Source: Polymyxa betae
Lineage: Eukaryota; Endomyxa; Phytomyxea; Plasmodiophorida; Plasmodiophoridae
Length of the DNA: 64,000 nucleotides
Reading direction: 5' to 3'
NCBI GenBank assembly: GCA_003693705.1
Contig: RBZT01000373.1
Coordinates: 62,001-126,000 of the forward strand
In this document: piece by piece, positions 1 to 13,297 of the stretch
How the letters are laid out: each line of letters opens with the position of its first letter
Position numbering within the stretch: position 1 is the stretch's first letter
Program-made: the position numbers and the translations under genes
Notes under the pieces: generated by a model
What the model saw: only the letters and a program-made list of their open reading frames with translations
Database searches by the model: none
What the model was told of the DNA's origin: nothing

Positions 1-195
1 GGACGTTACCCCTTTCTAGGCAGGATAGCGGTCGGCGTCAGCCTCTGCACGATCAGCAGCGACGACATCTTTTCAATGACGAGGGGGTGACCCCTTCATG
101 GCGGGTTGCTCTGCCCCTCTCTCAATGAAGGGTTGCGCCGAGAGGTTGCGCCCGCTTTCAAGCTTCAACGCTGAATCCCGGCTGTTAATCTCAAG

Positions 196-523
196 ATGAT
201 CCTTGGTTATCTCAAAGACCGTCTTATATTGAGCTAACATAGATTGCTCACAATTACATGCTCTTACAGTTTCGAATTTGTTGTCATTGACGATCCGATT
301 TGGAGAAATTGTAGCTTCCGATTCCAGTCCTGTTATGGTAGATGTCAAGGGAATCGACTGCTGTAACAGTTCTACCGTGGCTCGATTATTTTTCAAAGAT
401 CCAGCAGCCAAGAAGGAATTGGTCGATTCATGGCAATTACAGCTCAAGAAATTCTGTTTGTGCCGCACAGATCACATTCGATTTGCTAACGAAGACAGTC
501 TAAAGCTTGTCAACCAGTATTGA
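196..523 (+). CDS. Small two-exon ORF, unknown
   Basis: I do not recognise this gene. An ATG at 196 follows an in-frame TGA. A plausible intron (GTTATC...CTTACAG, about 61 nt, with a CTAAC branch-like site) joins it to an 82-codon open frame ending at the TGA at 521-523. The product would be about 85 residues with a mixed hydrophobic/charged composition and no obvious signal peptide or membrane helix. An antisense frame of 131 codons overlaps it (73-468) and cannot be excluded as the real gene. Confidence 0.25.
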
Positions 524-836
524 TATTGCTGCAACTACAAGATAAATTAATTAATTGGGTACCTTAATAGTATTGCAAATATCAGGGAATATACTGTAAT
601 CATGCACGCCCAAACTGGAAGTTGAGTGGCTCAGAAGACGGGAGATGGACCTGATTGCACGTTGGTTCGGCCGCCGGCGAAATTAGTCTTGATAGAGCTG
701 TCCATCAAACACAACCTTTGAGAGCGTTCTACGATTAGCATTTTTTTTATTCAATATCCAGCCCAAAAGATTTTCTCTTTCTGTTTTCACTCAGATGCGC
801 AGCATAAATTCCCTGGAATTAAAAGAATGTTATTGC
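524..836. other. Intergenic, nothing recognised
   Basis: About 310 bases between the small ORF and the stop codon of the VMA12-like gene. It probably holds the 3' UTRs of both. I see no coding frame, RNA gene or repeat. Confidence 0.4.
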
Positions 837-1600
837 TCATTTAGAACTGGAATCGATACGTTGCTGCCGAATAATGAATAACCAGGTTTCTACCAAAAGT
901 ATTCCGACAGCACAGACTAAACCGCACACAGCCGCCTATTCATCAGCATTAGTACAATACGCTTGACGTATTGACTTTTTTTTGTCTACCAATGTTTTCG
1001 ATGAGAAGGCAGAAGACCCCAAGAACAGCCCGAAGATAAAGGCGGTCGCCATTGAAAACACCAGATTCAGACCGATTGACAGCGACTGCCGAATTTCACC
1101 GACATCAGAGTCTAGCACATTTGCTGGTTTAATCACATTCGTCATCTGGTCATATCGTCTCTGGTCTAATCGTTTCTGAATTTCTGATAACCTTGCAACA
1201 AGTTCTGGGTCCTAATAACATATGCACTAAACAACTGAGATTCATAATTCGAAAATTGAGGCAAATATGAAAATGAAGGAGAGTGCCTCGGTTATGAAGT
1301 TTCAATCTAGAAAGCTGAAAAGACCTTTGGTCTCAGCTGGATTTCGAATTCAGGCACAGGCTCTGAATTGCTGACAATTGTATGGACGAATGAGCGATGG
1401 TCGCGCTCCATTCCTGGCAGACGCCGATGCTGTCCTGTCAGCAGGACCAGGTCATCAATAGAAACACGTTTGACTTCTCCATTGGCCAACAAACGCCATT
1501 TAGGCGATTTCGCAGCGAGGCTGGCGGCCGCTGATTTGATCAAAGGCGATACCGTGACATAAACCATATCGCACAAAGTTTCAAATTCAAAATTAAACAA
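837..1600 (-). CDS. VMA12: V-ATPase assembly factor VMA12/TMEM199
   Basis: Family role (known): TMEM199/Vma12p is an ER membrane protein that helps assemble the V0 sector of the V-ATPase. Seen here: three exons, 1325-1600, 990-1211 and 837-935, join in frame to 198 residues. The middle holds the family's signature around DPELVARLSEIQKRLDQRRY, aligning with the PELVARL block of TMEM199. Two C-terminal transmembrane hairpin segments follow (one around GLNLVFSMATAFIFGLFLG, one around CGLVCAVGILLVETWLFII), ending in a short basic tail. The second intron (936-989) carries a perfect TACTAAT branch site. The start at 1600 is the first ATG of the frame; a second ATG 11 codons later is possible. It lies just downstream of prolyl oligopeptidase on the same strand. 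Confidence 0.85.
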
Positions 1601-1655
1601 TACAGATAATTACAGCTTAGTCGCATCGTTTATACATTTCAGCCATTAACATCTT

Positions 1656-4600
1656 CTAAGCCAAATAGCGAGCACCCAATGAATGAGCGATAAAAGCAAA
1701 TACGTCTGAGTGCTCCTTGATGATCTTTCCTAAAGGTTTGCCAGCACCATGACCGGCTTTCCGATCAATCCGGATTAGCAGTGGCGCAACTTGATTCTGA
1801 CGTTGGCCAACCGTATACTGTAATTCAGCCGCCAGTTTGAACGAATCTATGAAGTTTGTAAGAAAAACAGGCAAAATACGAACAGTGGAGCAAGTACGCA
1901 AAGGCACGACACGATCGTCATGATCAGCGGTGCATAACATAACAGCAGGGTATGGATCACTCTAATCGCGTTGAGAAAATCTGGATACGAAGCTGTGTGC
2001 GGGTGCCAACCTTAGTGCCGACATTATGGATAGGGGAATACTTGATGATCGCATTGAAATGCCTGTACATGACTGAATAATCGATGAAGGGAGATTAGTA
2101 ATTTTTACCCTGCATTTTCTTCAGCATTGCCATAATCGGAAGTCCTGAAAAATATAGAATAAAAAAGGTGTTAGTGAGGTTGTGAAACACAGACCAGGCA
2201 TAGCCGATGGTGAATTTGTGGAATCGAAGCATATCCATAACACCGACATGAGCAACAGCACAACCGAATAAATCCGGACGTTGGTTCAGACAGGCAGCGA
2301 CTAGCAGTCCTGACGATATCAATCAATATCAGGAAAATGCATATTAACAACTGAGATGCTTGCCTCCGTTAGAGCCTCCATTAATCGCCAGCTGTTTGCT
2401 GGTAGTATCGCCACGTTTGATCAGAAATTCACCGGCTGCAAGGAAGTCGTCGAAAACGTTCTGCTTGCTTAAAAAGAATCAGTAATGTGTGAGCGCAAGT
2501 AAAAAGGAGATATACCTCTCTTTGGTTCCTGCTTGATGCCATTTCTTTCCATATTCACCGCCACCGCGAAGATTAGCAACTGCATAAACGCCATCACATT
2601 GTTGGACCCAAACCAGTTTAAGAACGCTGTTTTACAGAGATGAATATCAAACACAATCTGTCACAACTGCACATAGACCTAAAGTACGGCGTCAATGAGA
2701 TATTGAATCCTCCATAGCCATATAAAATGCAAGGTTTGGGACTTGAGTCTGATCCTTTTCTGACAGAGCGTTAGAGCACTGTATCTTAAGAGAGACGAAA
2801 ACCAACTTTCGGATAACAAACATGGGAATCTTAGTGCCATCTTTGCTCGGGTAAAACACCTGTTCAGTACTGAATATTTCTGAATTGAGGCCTATATCAT
2901 ATTGGCATTGCTGTCTTTAAAACATTACGACATCTACCAGGAACTGTCATTTGATTCCAGATTTTACTTGAAAAATCAAGCGTGTTCAGATAGAAAACGA
3001 TTCCGGGATCGACGAACGAACTGAATTTGAAGTAGACATCAGTCGAGTCGTGACGAGCGCTCACTTCCTAACAAGAGAATTGACGATTAAAACAGAAACA
3101 CTGTTCCAATTAAACGTACTGTCACGGCTCCAACAGTAGGCAGGTTGATGCGATGAACGACATTGCCTTTTAAATCGGCAACCAGACAGAGAGCAGCCAC
3201 ATTATGAATGTACGACAATATCATGAGCTGATTGCCACAAGCTGCAACCGACTCCAACACATCTGTCGGCGACTCCGGGACGATCTCGATCTCGACAGTT
3301 GGTTGAGCGATATCGATGGAGATAATTCGGTAACGATCCGCATTTGAATTTGTTCGGAACAGGAATTTCGTGCCCACATTCGTAATATAATCATATTGGT
3401 TTTCCATCTTATCAATAACTGGTTTGAAGTTCCTGAATCAAGAATTATCAAACTTCTGAATGCATTGAGATGTTTAATCATGCTTCGACATCGATATTGA
3501 ATATTGAAATGAATAAACGAGGTAAAATGCTGAAAGCTTACAATTTCTTGCAGGAGCCTGCAAAGACCTCTGAAACATACACCTTGTTCTTCGGCTCGCA
3601 TGATTCGCTAATAGACAGGACAACGTATTTCCCACAATCTGTAACCTGAAAGCAGTATATGAAAAAACGATCTAATTGCATTCAATGATTCTGACCTCGA
3701 CAGAAAACATGTACTCTGGGTTAGACGCATCCGAATAGACAAGAATGTCCTCAGATTGTTCAGTGCCGAGCAGATGATAATACACTAGTTGATTCTTGGC
3801 TTCGTCGACTTCGGTACTGGAATAGAGGGTTAATAGGTTGTAAAAGCCAGATTCTTGAAAACTCACCCCAAAGCGTCACCTTGCGATGTCGGCTGAGGAT
3901 ATCGGCAATAGAAGAACCCCTTGCTGTCATGAGTCCAGCAGATCGATGAAAATTTCACCCCTACAGAATTGTAAGCAGCGTCGAAGCAATGGAATATCAC
4001 GTGCATTGAATAGTATCGGGTTTATCAGCTTTGTTGAGAATGTCCATAACATGAATCGTACGCCAATCAGAGCCTGATTTCGACAACGCATAGGCTAAGT
4101 ATGTTCCACATTCAGAAAAAGCAGTGCCCATCAGTGCAACCGTCCCTAAAGCAACCTTCATTAGATGTTGGAAAATGACGATGACATAATGTAATAACCG
4201 TCTGGAGAAAGAGTGTTAGGATCAAGAAGAATTGAAGCCTCAGAATCGGGTCCCTTTTCATACATATACAATACCGATTGATTCTGCAGGCCTGAGTTTC
4301 GATATTCAAACCATCTGTTGGGATTGAAATGATTTTTTTAAGAGAACGGTCATCAATGAATGTACCTAGTCCCATGCAGGAAGGGTGCAGAAAACCTCGG
4401 GTAATTCCACACATCGGTTAAGCGCTTCTCGAAACTCTGAATGAAACCGGAGTAGGAAGACGAATCCAAGTGCGATTTGGTAAGCTCCACTTGCGAGTTT
4501 ACCCTTTAAGACTTTTAATTTCCTCCATAAAAACAACGGTGGGCGTACCAGGATTCAGTCTCCGGCGAGTCAACGTCTTCCAGCCAGCGGTATGGATCAG

Positions 4601-4679
4601 GAGCCCTCTTGCCGTGATACTCCACATAAACATCCTGTCTGATAGCGGGTGGATAGCAACGTTCAGCTGGAACGGCCAT
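1656..4679 (-). CDS. PREP: Prolyl oligopeptidase (S9A)
   Basis: A cytosolic serine peptidase of the S9A family that cuts after proline in short peptides. The start is [12 protein letters not shown] at 4679, followed by the N-terminal family block [20 protein letters not shown]. Beta-propeller exons include one around [13 protein letters not shown] (3672-3866) and one around [19 protein letters not shown] (3087-3407). The catalytic domain shows [12 protein letters not shown], the nucleophile elbow GGSNGG (catalytic Ser), the Asp loop [11 protein letters not shown] and the His loop KAGHGAGKP, so the triad is complete. The gene has many short introns; one, near 2064-2100, is only 36 nt with TACTAAT inside. 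The propeller exons between about 2.6 and 3.0 kb are hard to delimit by eye. Length agrees with the usual ~710 residues. Confidence 0.93.
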
Positions 4680-4915
4680 TGTCGTCAGTCTGATCCGACT
4701 AAATCGATAGAAAGAAGTTAGTCGCAGAATAATGATGATAGAAGTACAGTATGAGTGTCTCTGTCACATTAACAGCGAGGACCTGTCCCTTTCTCTGTCA
4801 ACTCGCTAGCCAGCTAATCACTTCTACGTTTAACGAATTCATTTCCATGCTCAACATTTGCCATATAAATAGTAGCTGTAAATATATTATCCTGGACTAA
4901 GCTGAATAAATAGAT

Positions 4916-7564
<2,649 letters not shown>

Positions 7565-8492
7565 CAGGTGGGCGCCCTGGCCGCCAGGATTAGAGACAGC
7601 GGTGATCGAAACCTGTACCCCAGGTTAGAGGCACTTCTGGAAATTTAGTCAAATTGAGAACCCTATCGTATCAAAAGACTCAGACGATTAGATCAGAATA
7701 TGGTGCTAGAGGCGGCGGCGAGCAGAAGGTCTCTGCGACGAAGACATAAACATCAGGTCACAGATCATTGCAGGCGAACTATCGAAGCCCAGGGACGCGC
7801 TTCTCATGCAGTCTAGATTCTTCTGGAGCGCCCGACAATGACAACGATGACGCGATTTGGCAGGCGATGTTTTACCCAATGACAACCAATTGAATGACGA
7901 CTCGTTTATTTAGAAGCCCTCTTTTTGAAAGAAACATAACTACTGACTTCGGGGTTTGACTGTCGCTGAGTGCCCTTACTAATCATGGCCTGTAAATGGG
8001 GCAATACCGAGATATTTTAAAACCAGTATATGATGTGAACTTCAACTGAAGCAGAAGTTGCTGCAACATCGGCCTTCCAGGCTTACTAAACGCTCTTAAT
8101 CCCTACTGAATCGAAGGGACTCATTCTATAAGCGAATAGCGCAAATTGGTTAAATGAAAACGAATTGCATAGCAGATTTGTGGGTAACCCAGTGACAGAT
8201 GAGTCTTCTCAGAGTCAGTATTTCCCACCAAGACCTGGAAGTGATTTTATCTAGCCCAAACTCACAGCGTCAAAGTCAGGTAAGTAACAACAAATCTGAT
8301 AGAACTGCCTTGTTCATGACGTATGTGTTCGGCAAACCATTTTACTCGAGCTCTTGCCGGTTTTTAAACATCACTCCGTTGATAAAACGACAGCAAAGAA
8401 TTGTGGACGTGTCATGACTCGGCCGTTGCCAACTTGGTTACGAATCGGTCCTCTTGACCCAAGGCCGATTCATCCCATATCATTTCCTAATC
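7565..8492. promoter_or_regulatory. Divergent promoter region
   Basis: About 930 bases separate the start of the GRK (minus) from the start of the GLG1-like gene (plus), so both promoters must lie here. A 72-codon plus-strand frame at 8199-8417 has no supporting features. I see no clear TATA element. Confidence 0.4.
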
Positions 8493-10392
8493 ATGACCAT
8501 CGGTCTCGGTAGTCTGCTGCTGTTTCTGGCATCTATTGCCATTGCCAGCACGAGCCGTGAATTCGACAACCGCTACCCTTCATGCTTCCTCGATCGGCTT
8601 CAGTATTGCAAGGACGTCCAAGGACTAGCAGGCACATTCCAATGCCTGGATAAGAAATTAGATCAGCTGTCTCCAGCGTGTAGGGCTTCGCTAGAAAAAT
8701 CACCAGCATTTCAATGCAGTCTTGATGCGCTTCTGCTCTGTCCTCTAGTCGACGACCACTATGATTTGATGTCGTGTTTATGGTACCATCGTGATAAATC
8801 TTTATCGTCTCGATGTATCGGATCGGGGTCCCGCCAGCTTGATTTCGAATCAGGCGGCAAATTCCACAAATGCAGCAAGGACAGAAAGAAATTTTGTTAT
8901 GGCATGCACGGATTTCCTCGAGTCATGGCATGCCTTGCAGATCACCAAAATGATCTCTCTAATGAATGCAAATCGGCAGTTGGGGACTGTCCAGCATTCA
9001 GATGTGCACACGACGCTGAGCATTACTGTCCAAATGCTAAAAGTCATCACGATGTTCTTAAGTGCATCTGGGCTCATAAAGGGGATGTGTCGGAAGATTG
9101 CAAACAGGTAAAACCCAGCATAAAAGGTTTGCAGAAATACCTAATCTAACTAGGTGCTCTCGCCTCCGTCCTCGCCATGGCTAAGTCATCATGAGCATGA
9201 AAGACATCACGGCAAACAGGACCGTGGTAAGCATCATGGGAAACATCATCGCCATGAGCATGAGAGGCATCATGGGAAACATCATGGGCATGGGCATAAG
9301 GGACACCATGGGCATGAGCATGAGCATGGTGGTCATCATGGGCATGAGCATGAGCATGGTGGTCATCACGGGCATGAGCATGGTGGACATCATGGGCATG
9401 AGCATGAGCATGGTGGACATCATGGGAAAGATCGCGGCAAGCATCACAACGAGCATCATAAACATCATCACGAAGGGCACCTCCCTGAACTGAAAACGCA
9501 CGGAAAAGAACATCACGGGCATCTCAACAAACATCACCATCGTCACCGACATCACGAACACCGAAGGCATTTTCGAGCTTGTAAATTTGATGTTCGCCGC
9601 TTCTGCTATGACGTTGACGGATTTGTCGACAAGATGGCCTGTCTTGCTCACCACGAAGATGAACTATCAAATTCGTGCCACTTCGTATTGAAACACTGTC
9701 CTGCATTCCATTGCGCAGAGGACGTTCAGAAATTTTGTCCTGGAACCAAAAGCAAGCACGAATTTGTCGAGTGTCTTTGGGAGCATCGTCACGAACTTTC
9801 TGATAAATGTTGGAACCAAGATCAAGATGGCGATAATCACAACCACCACATGCATGCAAATGACAAGTGCCGCCATGAGCGTGAGCAATTCTGTCCAAAA
9901 GGTATGCCGTTGCAAGAAGGTTGCAATCAATTACCTTACTGACTGGTTGTCTTAAGAGCAAAAGGAATCGCCAACGCATGATATCGAATGTCTTGGAAGC
10001 CACGACAAGACTGGACTGTCTGAACAATGTCGCATGTCTCTTGAAATGCGACTTGCATGCAAAGATGAAGTTAAGAAATTCTGCAGCAGCGATGACAGTT
10101 ATCCTTTGAAATGCCTGAAACAGCACGAAGAAGAACTAAATAGTACTTGCAAGGCTGCCTTACCACAGCACCAATTGATGGTGATGTCCAAAATGGATTC
10201 AGCACTATGTTATAGCAACCGTACGACATTTGCGAGATAGATTTAAGAGTTCTGACGCCATATACAGGTCCTGTAATTATAGCATTCTCTGCTATTTTCC
10301 TCGTCTTCTCTTTGTTCATAATGACAGCAGCTGTTATTTGGCGCAAAGCTGATCATGGTCAACGAACTGATATTCAGTATCAACGGATATGA
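8493..10392 (+). CDS. GLG1-like cysteine-rich type I membrane protein, His-rich insert
   Basis: GLG1/ESL-1 family proteins are Golgi/secretory type I membrane proteins built from cysteine-rich repeats. Here four exons (8493-9107, 9154-9901, 9957-10180, 10216-10392) join to 587 residues. The start MTIGLGSLLLFLASIAIAS is a signal peptide. The next ~190 residues hold repeats of the form C-x-x-D/E...FC...C(L/I)..H...L(S)..C, for example FCYGMHGFPRVMACLADHQ. Exon 2 opens with about 125 residues dominated by His, Gly, Glu and Lys (HGHEHEHGGHHG and variants). More cysteine-rich repeats follow, then one transmembrane segment near the C terminus (GPVIIAFSAIFLVFSLFIM) and a 17-residue basic cytosolic tail. 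The introns are 46, 55 and 35 nt. The start is the first ATG in front of the signal peptide; upstream codons in the frame lack one. Confidence 0.82.
9286..9426 (+). repeat. Coding tandem repeat, ~30-nt unit (His-rich)
   Basis: Imperfect direct copies of a unit of about 30 nt (GGTGGTCATCATGGGCATGA and onward) encode GGHHGHEHEH. They make up the most regular part of the histidine-rich insert of the GLG1-like gene. The repeat is a likely site of length variation by slippage or unequal crossing over. In the reverse direction its CAT codons read as ATG, which creates a Met-rich open frame without meaning. Confidence 0.85.
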
Positions 10393-10576
10393 AAGAGCGA
10401 ATCGATATTCTGATATTAATAGAACACTAAAAAGGTTAATCGATTTGTAAATTCTGTCAGTAGGAGAATAGAGCTCTTTATTCTCCATATGCGCCAACGT
10501 CTTCTTGCCAGTTGCTTGTTCTGGCCATAACAATGGCTCTTCCTATTGGAAAGCGTTCAATAATCGACTACCACAG

Positions 10577-11065
10577 TTAAGACCACCACCAACCTATTGC
10601 TCGGATCCACGCTAAGAGACAGCTCAGAATGTGCAGCGAAGAACTGTTCAATAGCTAGATTACCTTCTTTTGATTCCGCATTAGGAGCACAAAAGGAGAA
10701 TCCGTATTCGGTTGAATAAACGTCGAAAGAATACGCTCTCCGAGTCTGATCTTCTGAGCTCTGAATTTCAAGTGAGTAAAACCAACAAGCAGCATGGCAA
10801 TGAAAAAACCTTAACAGAAGAAAATATCGCCAAATCAATCACTTCTGTAGGATTATTATAATCTTTTTCATATTTAAAGGAGTAGATTTTTGAGTTTTCC
10901 AACACTACCCAGCGCTTCTTCCAAACTCGCAGCACTCTGCCTACAGACAGCATCAACGGCGACGAAGACATAGACCTCTATAAACCAACTCTGTTTCTCA
11001 AGCCATCCCTCTAGCGGTGGATTCTTAATCATGGGCTGAGTTGTGCCAATAGCAGTTGTGACCAT
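10577..11065 (-). CDS. Small stand-alone PH-domain protein
   Basis: Four exons (10990-11065, 10810-10940, 10664-10760, 10577-10611) join in frame to 112 residues, which is almost exactly one pleckstrin-homology domain. Strand 1 is NPPLEGWLEKQS and strand 2 is VLRVWKKRWVVLENSKIYSF. The core is YSFDVYSTEYGFSFCA. The C-terminal helix carries the invariant Trp of the family (EAWIRAIGWWWS) just before the TAA. PH domains bind phosphoinositides or proteins; the KxxKKRW basic cluster in strands 1-2 would suit phosphoinositide binding (inference). There is no other domain, so it may be a lipid sensor or adaptor. It is tail-to-tail with the GLG1-like gene (185 bp between stops). Confidence 0.8.
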
Positions 11066-11385
11066 TTCTGCGTCTAAAAAGCTGTAGGACGATTACACGA
11101 GGTTAATATACCTTTATAATGCAGCAGCGATAGTGAGACTACACAAAGTGAACCTCCTCGAAATATTCGCAGTCCACGCCGGCCAACCCCCGAGCCCGAC
11201 CGTCTTTCGTTCGATTTTCCTTTACCGACGGCATACTCCATTGTCTTGTCGAGAATACTCCAGATACAAACTTAGAAGCAACTAGCCGATATACGATTCA
11301 ATTAAAAAGATAGAATAATTTATTCAAAATGGTTATGTACACATCATATTAATAACAAATCGTTATGCGCTAGCAAAGCATGAAT
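11066..11385. other. Intergenic, PH-gene promoter
   Basis: About 320 bases between the PH gene start and the Iwr1 stop on the same strand. It must hold the PH-gene promoter and the Iwr1 3' UTR. A local AT-rich block at 11290-11370 contains AATAA-like strings on both strands. No coding frame is seen. Confidence 0.35.
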
Positions 11386-12434
11386 TTACGATTGATCGTA
11401 ATCATCGATCGCATCTAAATCGTCGTCATTATTATACGGATCGCTTAAGCAATCGTCGTCAGAATAGCCATAATCATCGTCGGAATCCGATTCGTCTTCC
11501 GGATACGAGAAATCTGGATTATCGGCTGCATTCGAATCTTCCGAATCATAGGCGCTATCAGCATACTCGTCGAAAACAAGGGCATCATGTAAGCCAGAAT
11601 TCAGGTCGATTCCTTCTCCAACATCTATGCATACTCTAGAAATCACATCAGAACACGATCTCTATACAACACCTTCACATACCGATCCGACGAGGTAGAT
11701 GTCAGCGTTTTTCCATTATATACAAATAAATCCCAGACGTATTCAGTGGCATCTTCCTATAAAAATGCTGTAAGAAATACACGATGGCAATCCAGCGTAA
11801 TAATACTTCATGGTTATCCAGCTGATAGCGCCTCATCAGCTGTTCGTATCTCGATTTTGAACCTGGGCCTTCAGATACAGGATCGATATCGAAAAATTGA
11901 AAACGCGAGTTATCGATTTCGTTAAGTCGATTGACCCGATCAGAGCTAGTGCATATGCTACGTTTGGTGGATGGATTCCGCCTTGCAATCTCCAAGCCGT
12001 CATTGTTTAGGGAGTTTATACGGTCCTGCAGAGGTCATTATCAGAAAATATCAAACGCTAGCGATTTAGGCGCACACGAAGTCTATCAGGCAGATCTAGT
12101 TCTTGAGCATTTTCGCATGATAGCGTGTCAACTCGTTGAAAAACTTTTTTGTAAATTCAGAGTTGAGACTCTGTAAGAACCGATAGTCTTACCTTGTGAG
12201 ATCATATTCGGTCCAGCGTTTTCATTCATTGAGAACCGAGACAAACATTCTGAAGCGCCCCTGACACCAGATAAAGCTCTTCTCTTACACTGGCCCTTAA
12301 CCACTACATTGCATCAGACACAACGCGAAAAGCAGTGCAAAACGCCGACCGAGATCGTCAATAGGCGATGCATTTCGAGGGCGTTTAACCCTTAGGACAA
12401 CAATCGAATGCTGGTCCGATCCCATATTTGGCAT
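11386..12434 (-). CDS. IWR1: Iwr1/SLC7A6OS, RNA polymerase II import factor
   Basis: Iwr1 (human SLC7A6OS) binds assembled RNA polymerase II and guides its nuclear import. The start MPNMGSDQHSIVVLRVKRPR at 12434 carries the family's N-terminal LRVKR motif. After several short exons comes the Iwr1 domain: EDATEYVWDLFVYN, the counterpart of YVYDIYYL, followed by DSEDSNAADNPDFSYPEDES and an Asp/Ser/Tyr-rich acidic tail ending in DYDQS. Introns with clean in-frame joins include one near 11753-11802 (after YQLDNHE) and one near 11641-11680. Exon borders in 12.0-12.35 kb are approximate. The acidic tail is typical of the family. Confidence 0.75.
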
Positions 12435-12691
12435 TATTTTATCCAGATTGGAGATCAAACTGGCCTGAAATGGCACTGAAGAAATAGCTCAATACGCATT
12501 ATTTTTAAGATTTATGCAAATTCTTGATTGATGATTAATCACTTCTTCCGAGATCCGGATCCCATCCGGAGTTTTTACGCTATCTTCAGATTTTCATTGC
12601 CTTTCACATGCTTCATTTTGGGTCGCTGTAGCAAAGCGCTCTTCATCGAGTTTCAAACCTGTTGTTTGATTTGATACAACAGCATGAATCT

Positions 12692-13257
12692 CTAAAAATA
12701 GCGCTTCAGGTTCAGGTTTTTGGCGACATCAAGAACCTACGAATTGGTCTGTGAATGATGTGATGGCCTCGTTGGACTGTTACCTCCAATGTCATGCTGG
12801 ATCGATAAGCGTCAGCCAGACAAGCCATTCCATAATTTCCAATCGAACAGTCGTACAGGGAAAGCGATACCAAAGTTGTATTGGCCAGAATCATGAGCGA
12901 TAATGCTTCGGCTCCAATATCGCCAATTAAATTCTGTTTTAGATCCAAAACTGCTAAAGTCTTATTGCTTTTCAGTGCTGAGGCGATATCGATGGCGGTT
13001 CTATCGCCGAGCATATTCTGTCCGAGATCTAACTGTCGCATAGCTGTATTGGTCTTCAATGCTCGAGACAGCATACGTCCCATGATATCGTCCAGGCTGC
13101 ATCCTGATAGTCTCAGGATTTTGATAGTGGTATTTGTCATAAGGCAGTTCGACAGGCATCGTAGGAACGATGGCATCAGCCTGCATTGAATTTGAAGTCG
13201 GTCAACATGATCAATGTTTTCTATGACTTTACGTTCGCCAGCGATATCTAAAGCCAT
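12692..13257 (-). CDS. Leucine-rich repeat (RI-type) protein
   Basis: Two exons (12784-13257 and 12692-12736, intron 47 nt) give 172 residues. At least four ribonuclease-inhibitor-type repeats of about 28 residues are visible, with cores such as IKILRLSGCSLDD, MRQLDLGQNMLGD, LAVLDLKQNLIGD and LVSLSLYDCSIGN. The last exon ends VLDVAKNLNLKRYF, capping the repeat array. RI-type LRRs bind proteins; no partner can be named. The ATG lies only 40 bp downstream of the WDR18 stop on the same strand, which leaves almost no room for its own promoter. Confidence 0.75.
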
Positions 13258-13297
13258 ACAGGAAGATTTTTTTTGTGGCAAATGCTTTTCTGATACT

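Noticed and set aside
9181-9654. Minus-strand Met-rich frame that looks like a membrane protein
   Set aside because: It is the reverse complement of the His-rich repeat (CAT read as ATG). The plus strand has a signal peptide, cysteine repeats and clean splice joins.
10577-11065. PH domain as the end of a cytohesin-like Sec7 ARF-GEF
   Set aside because: The PH strands resemble cytohesins, but the ATG at 11065 sits directly before the domain and no Sec7 domain is found upstream.
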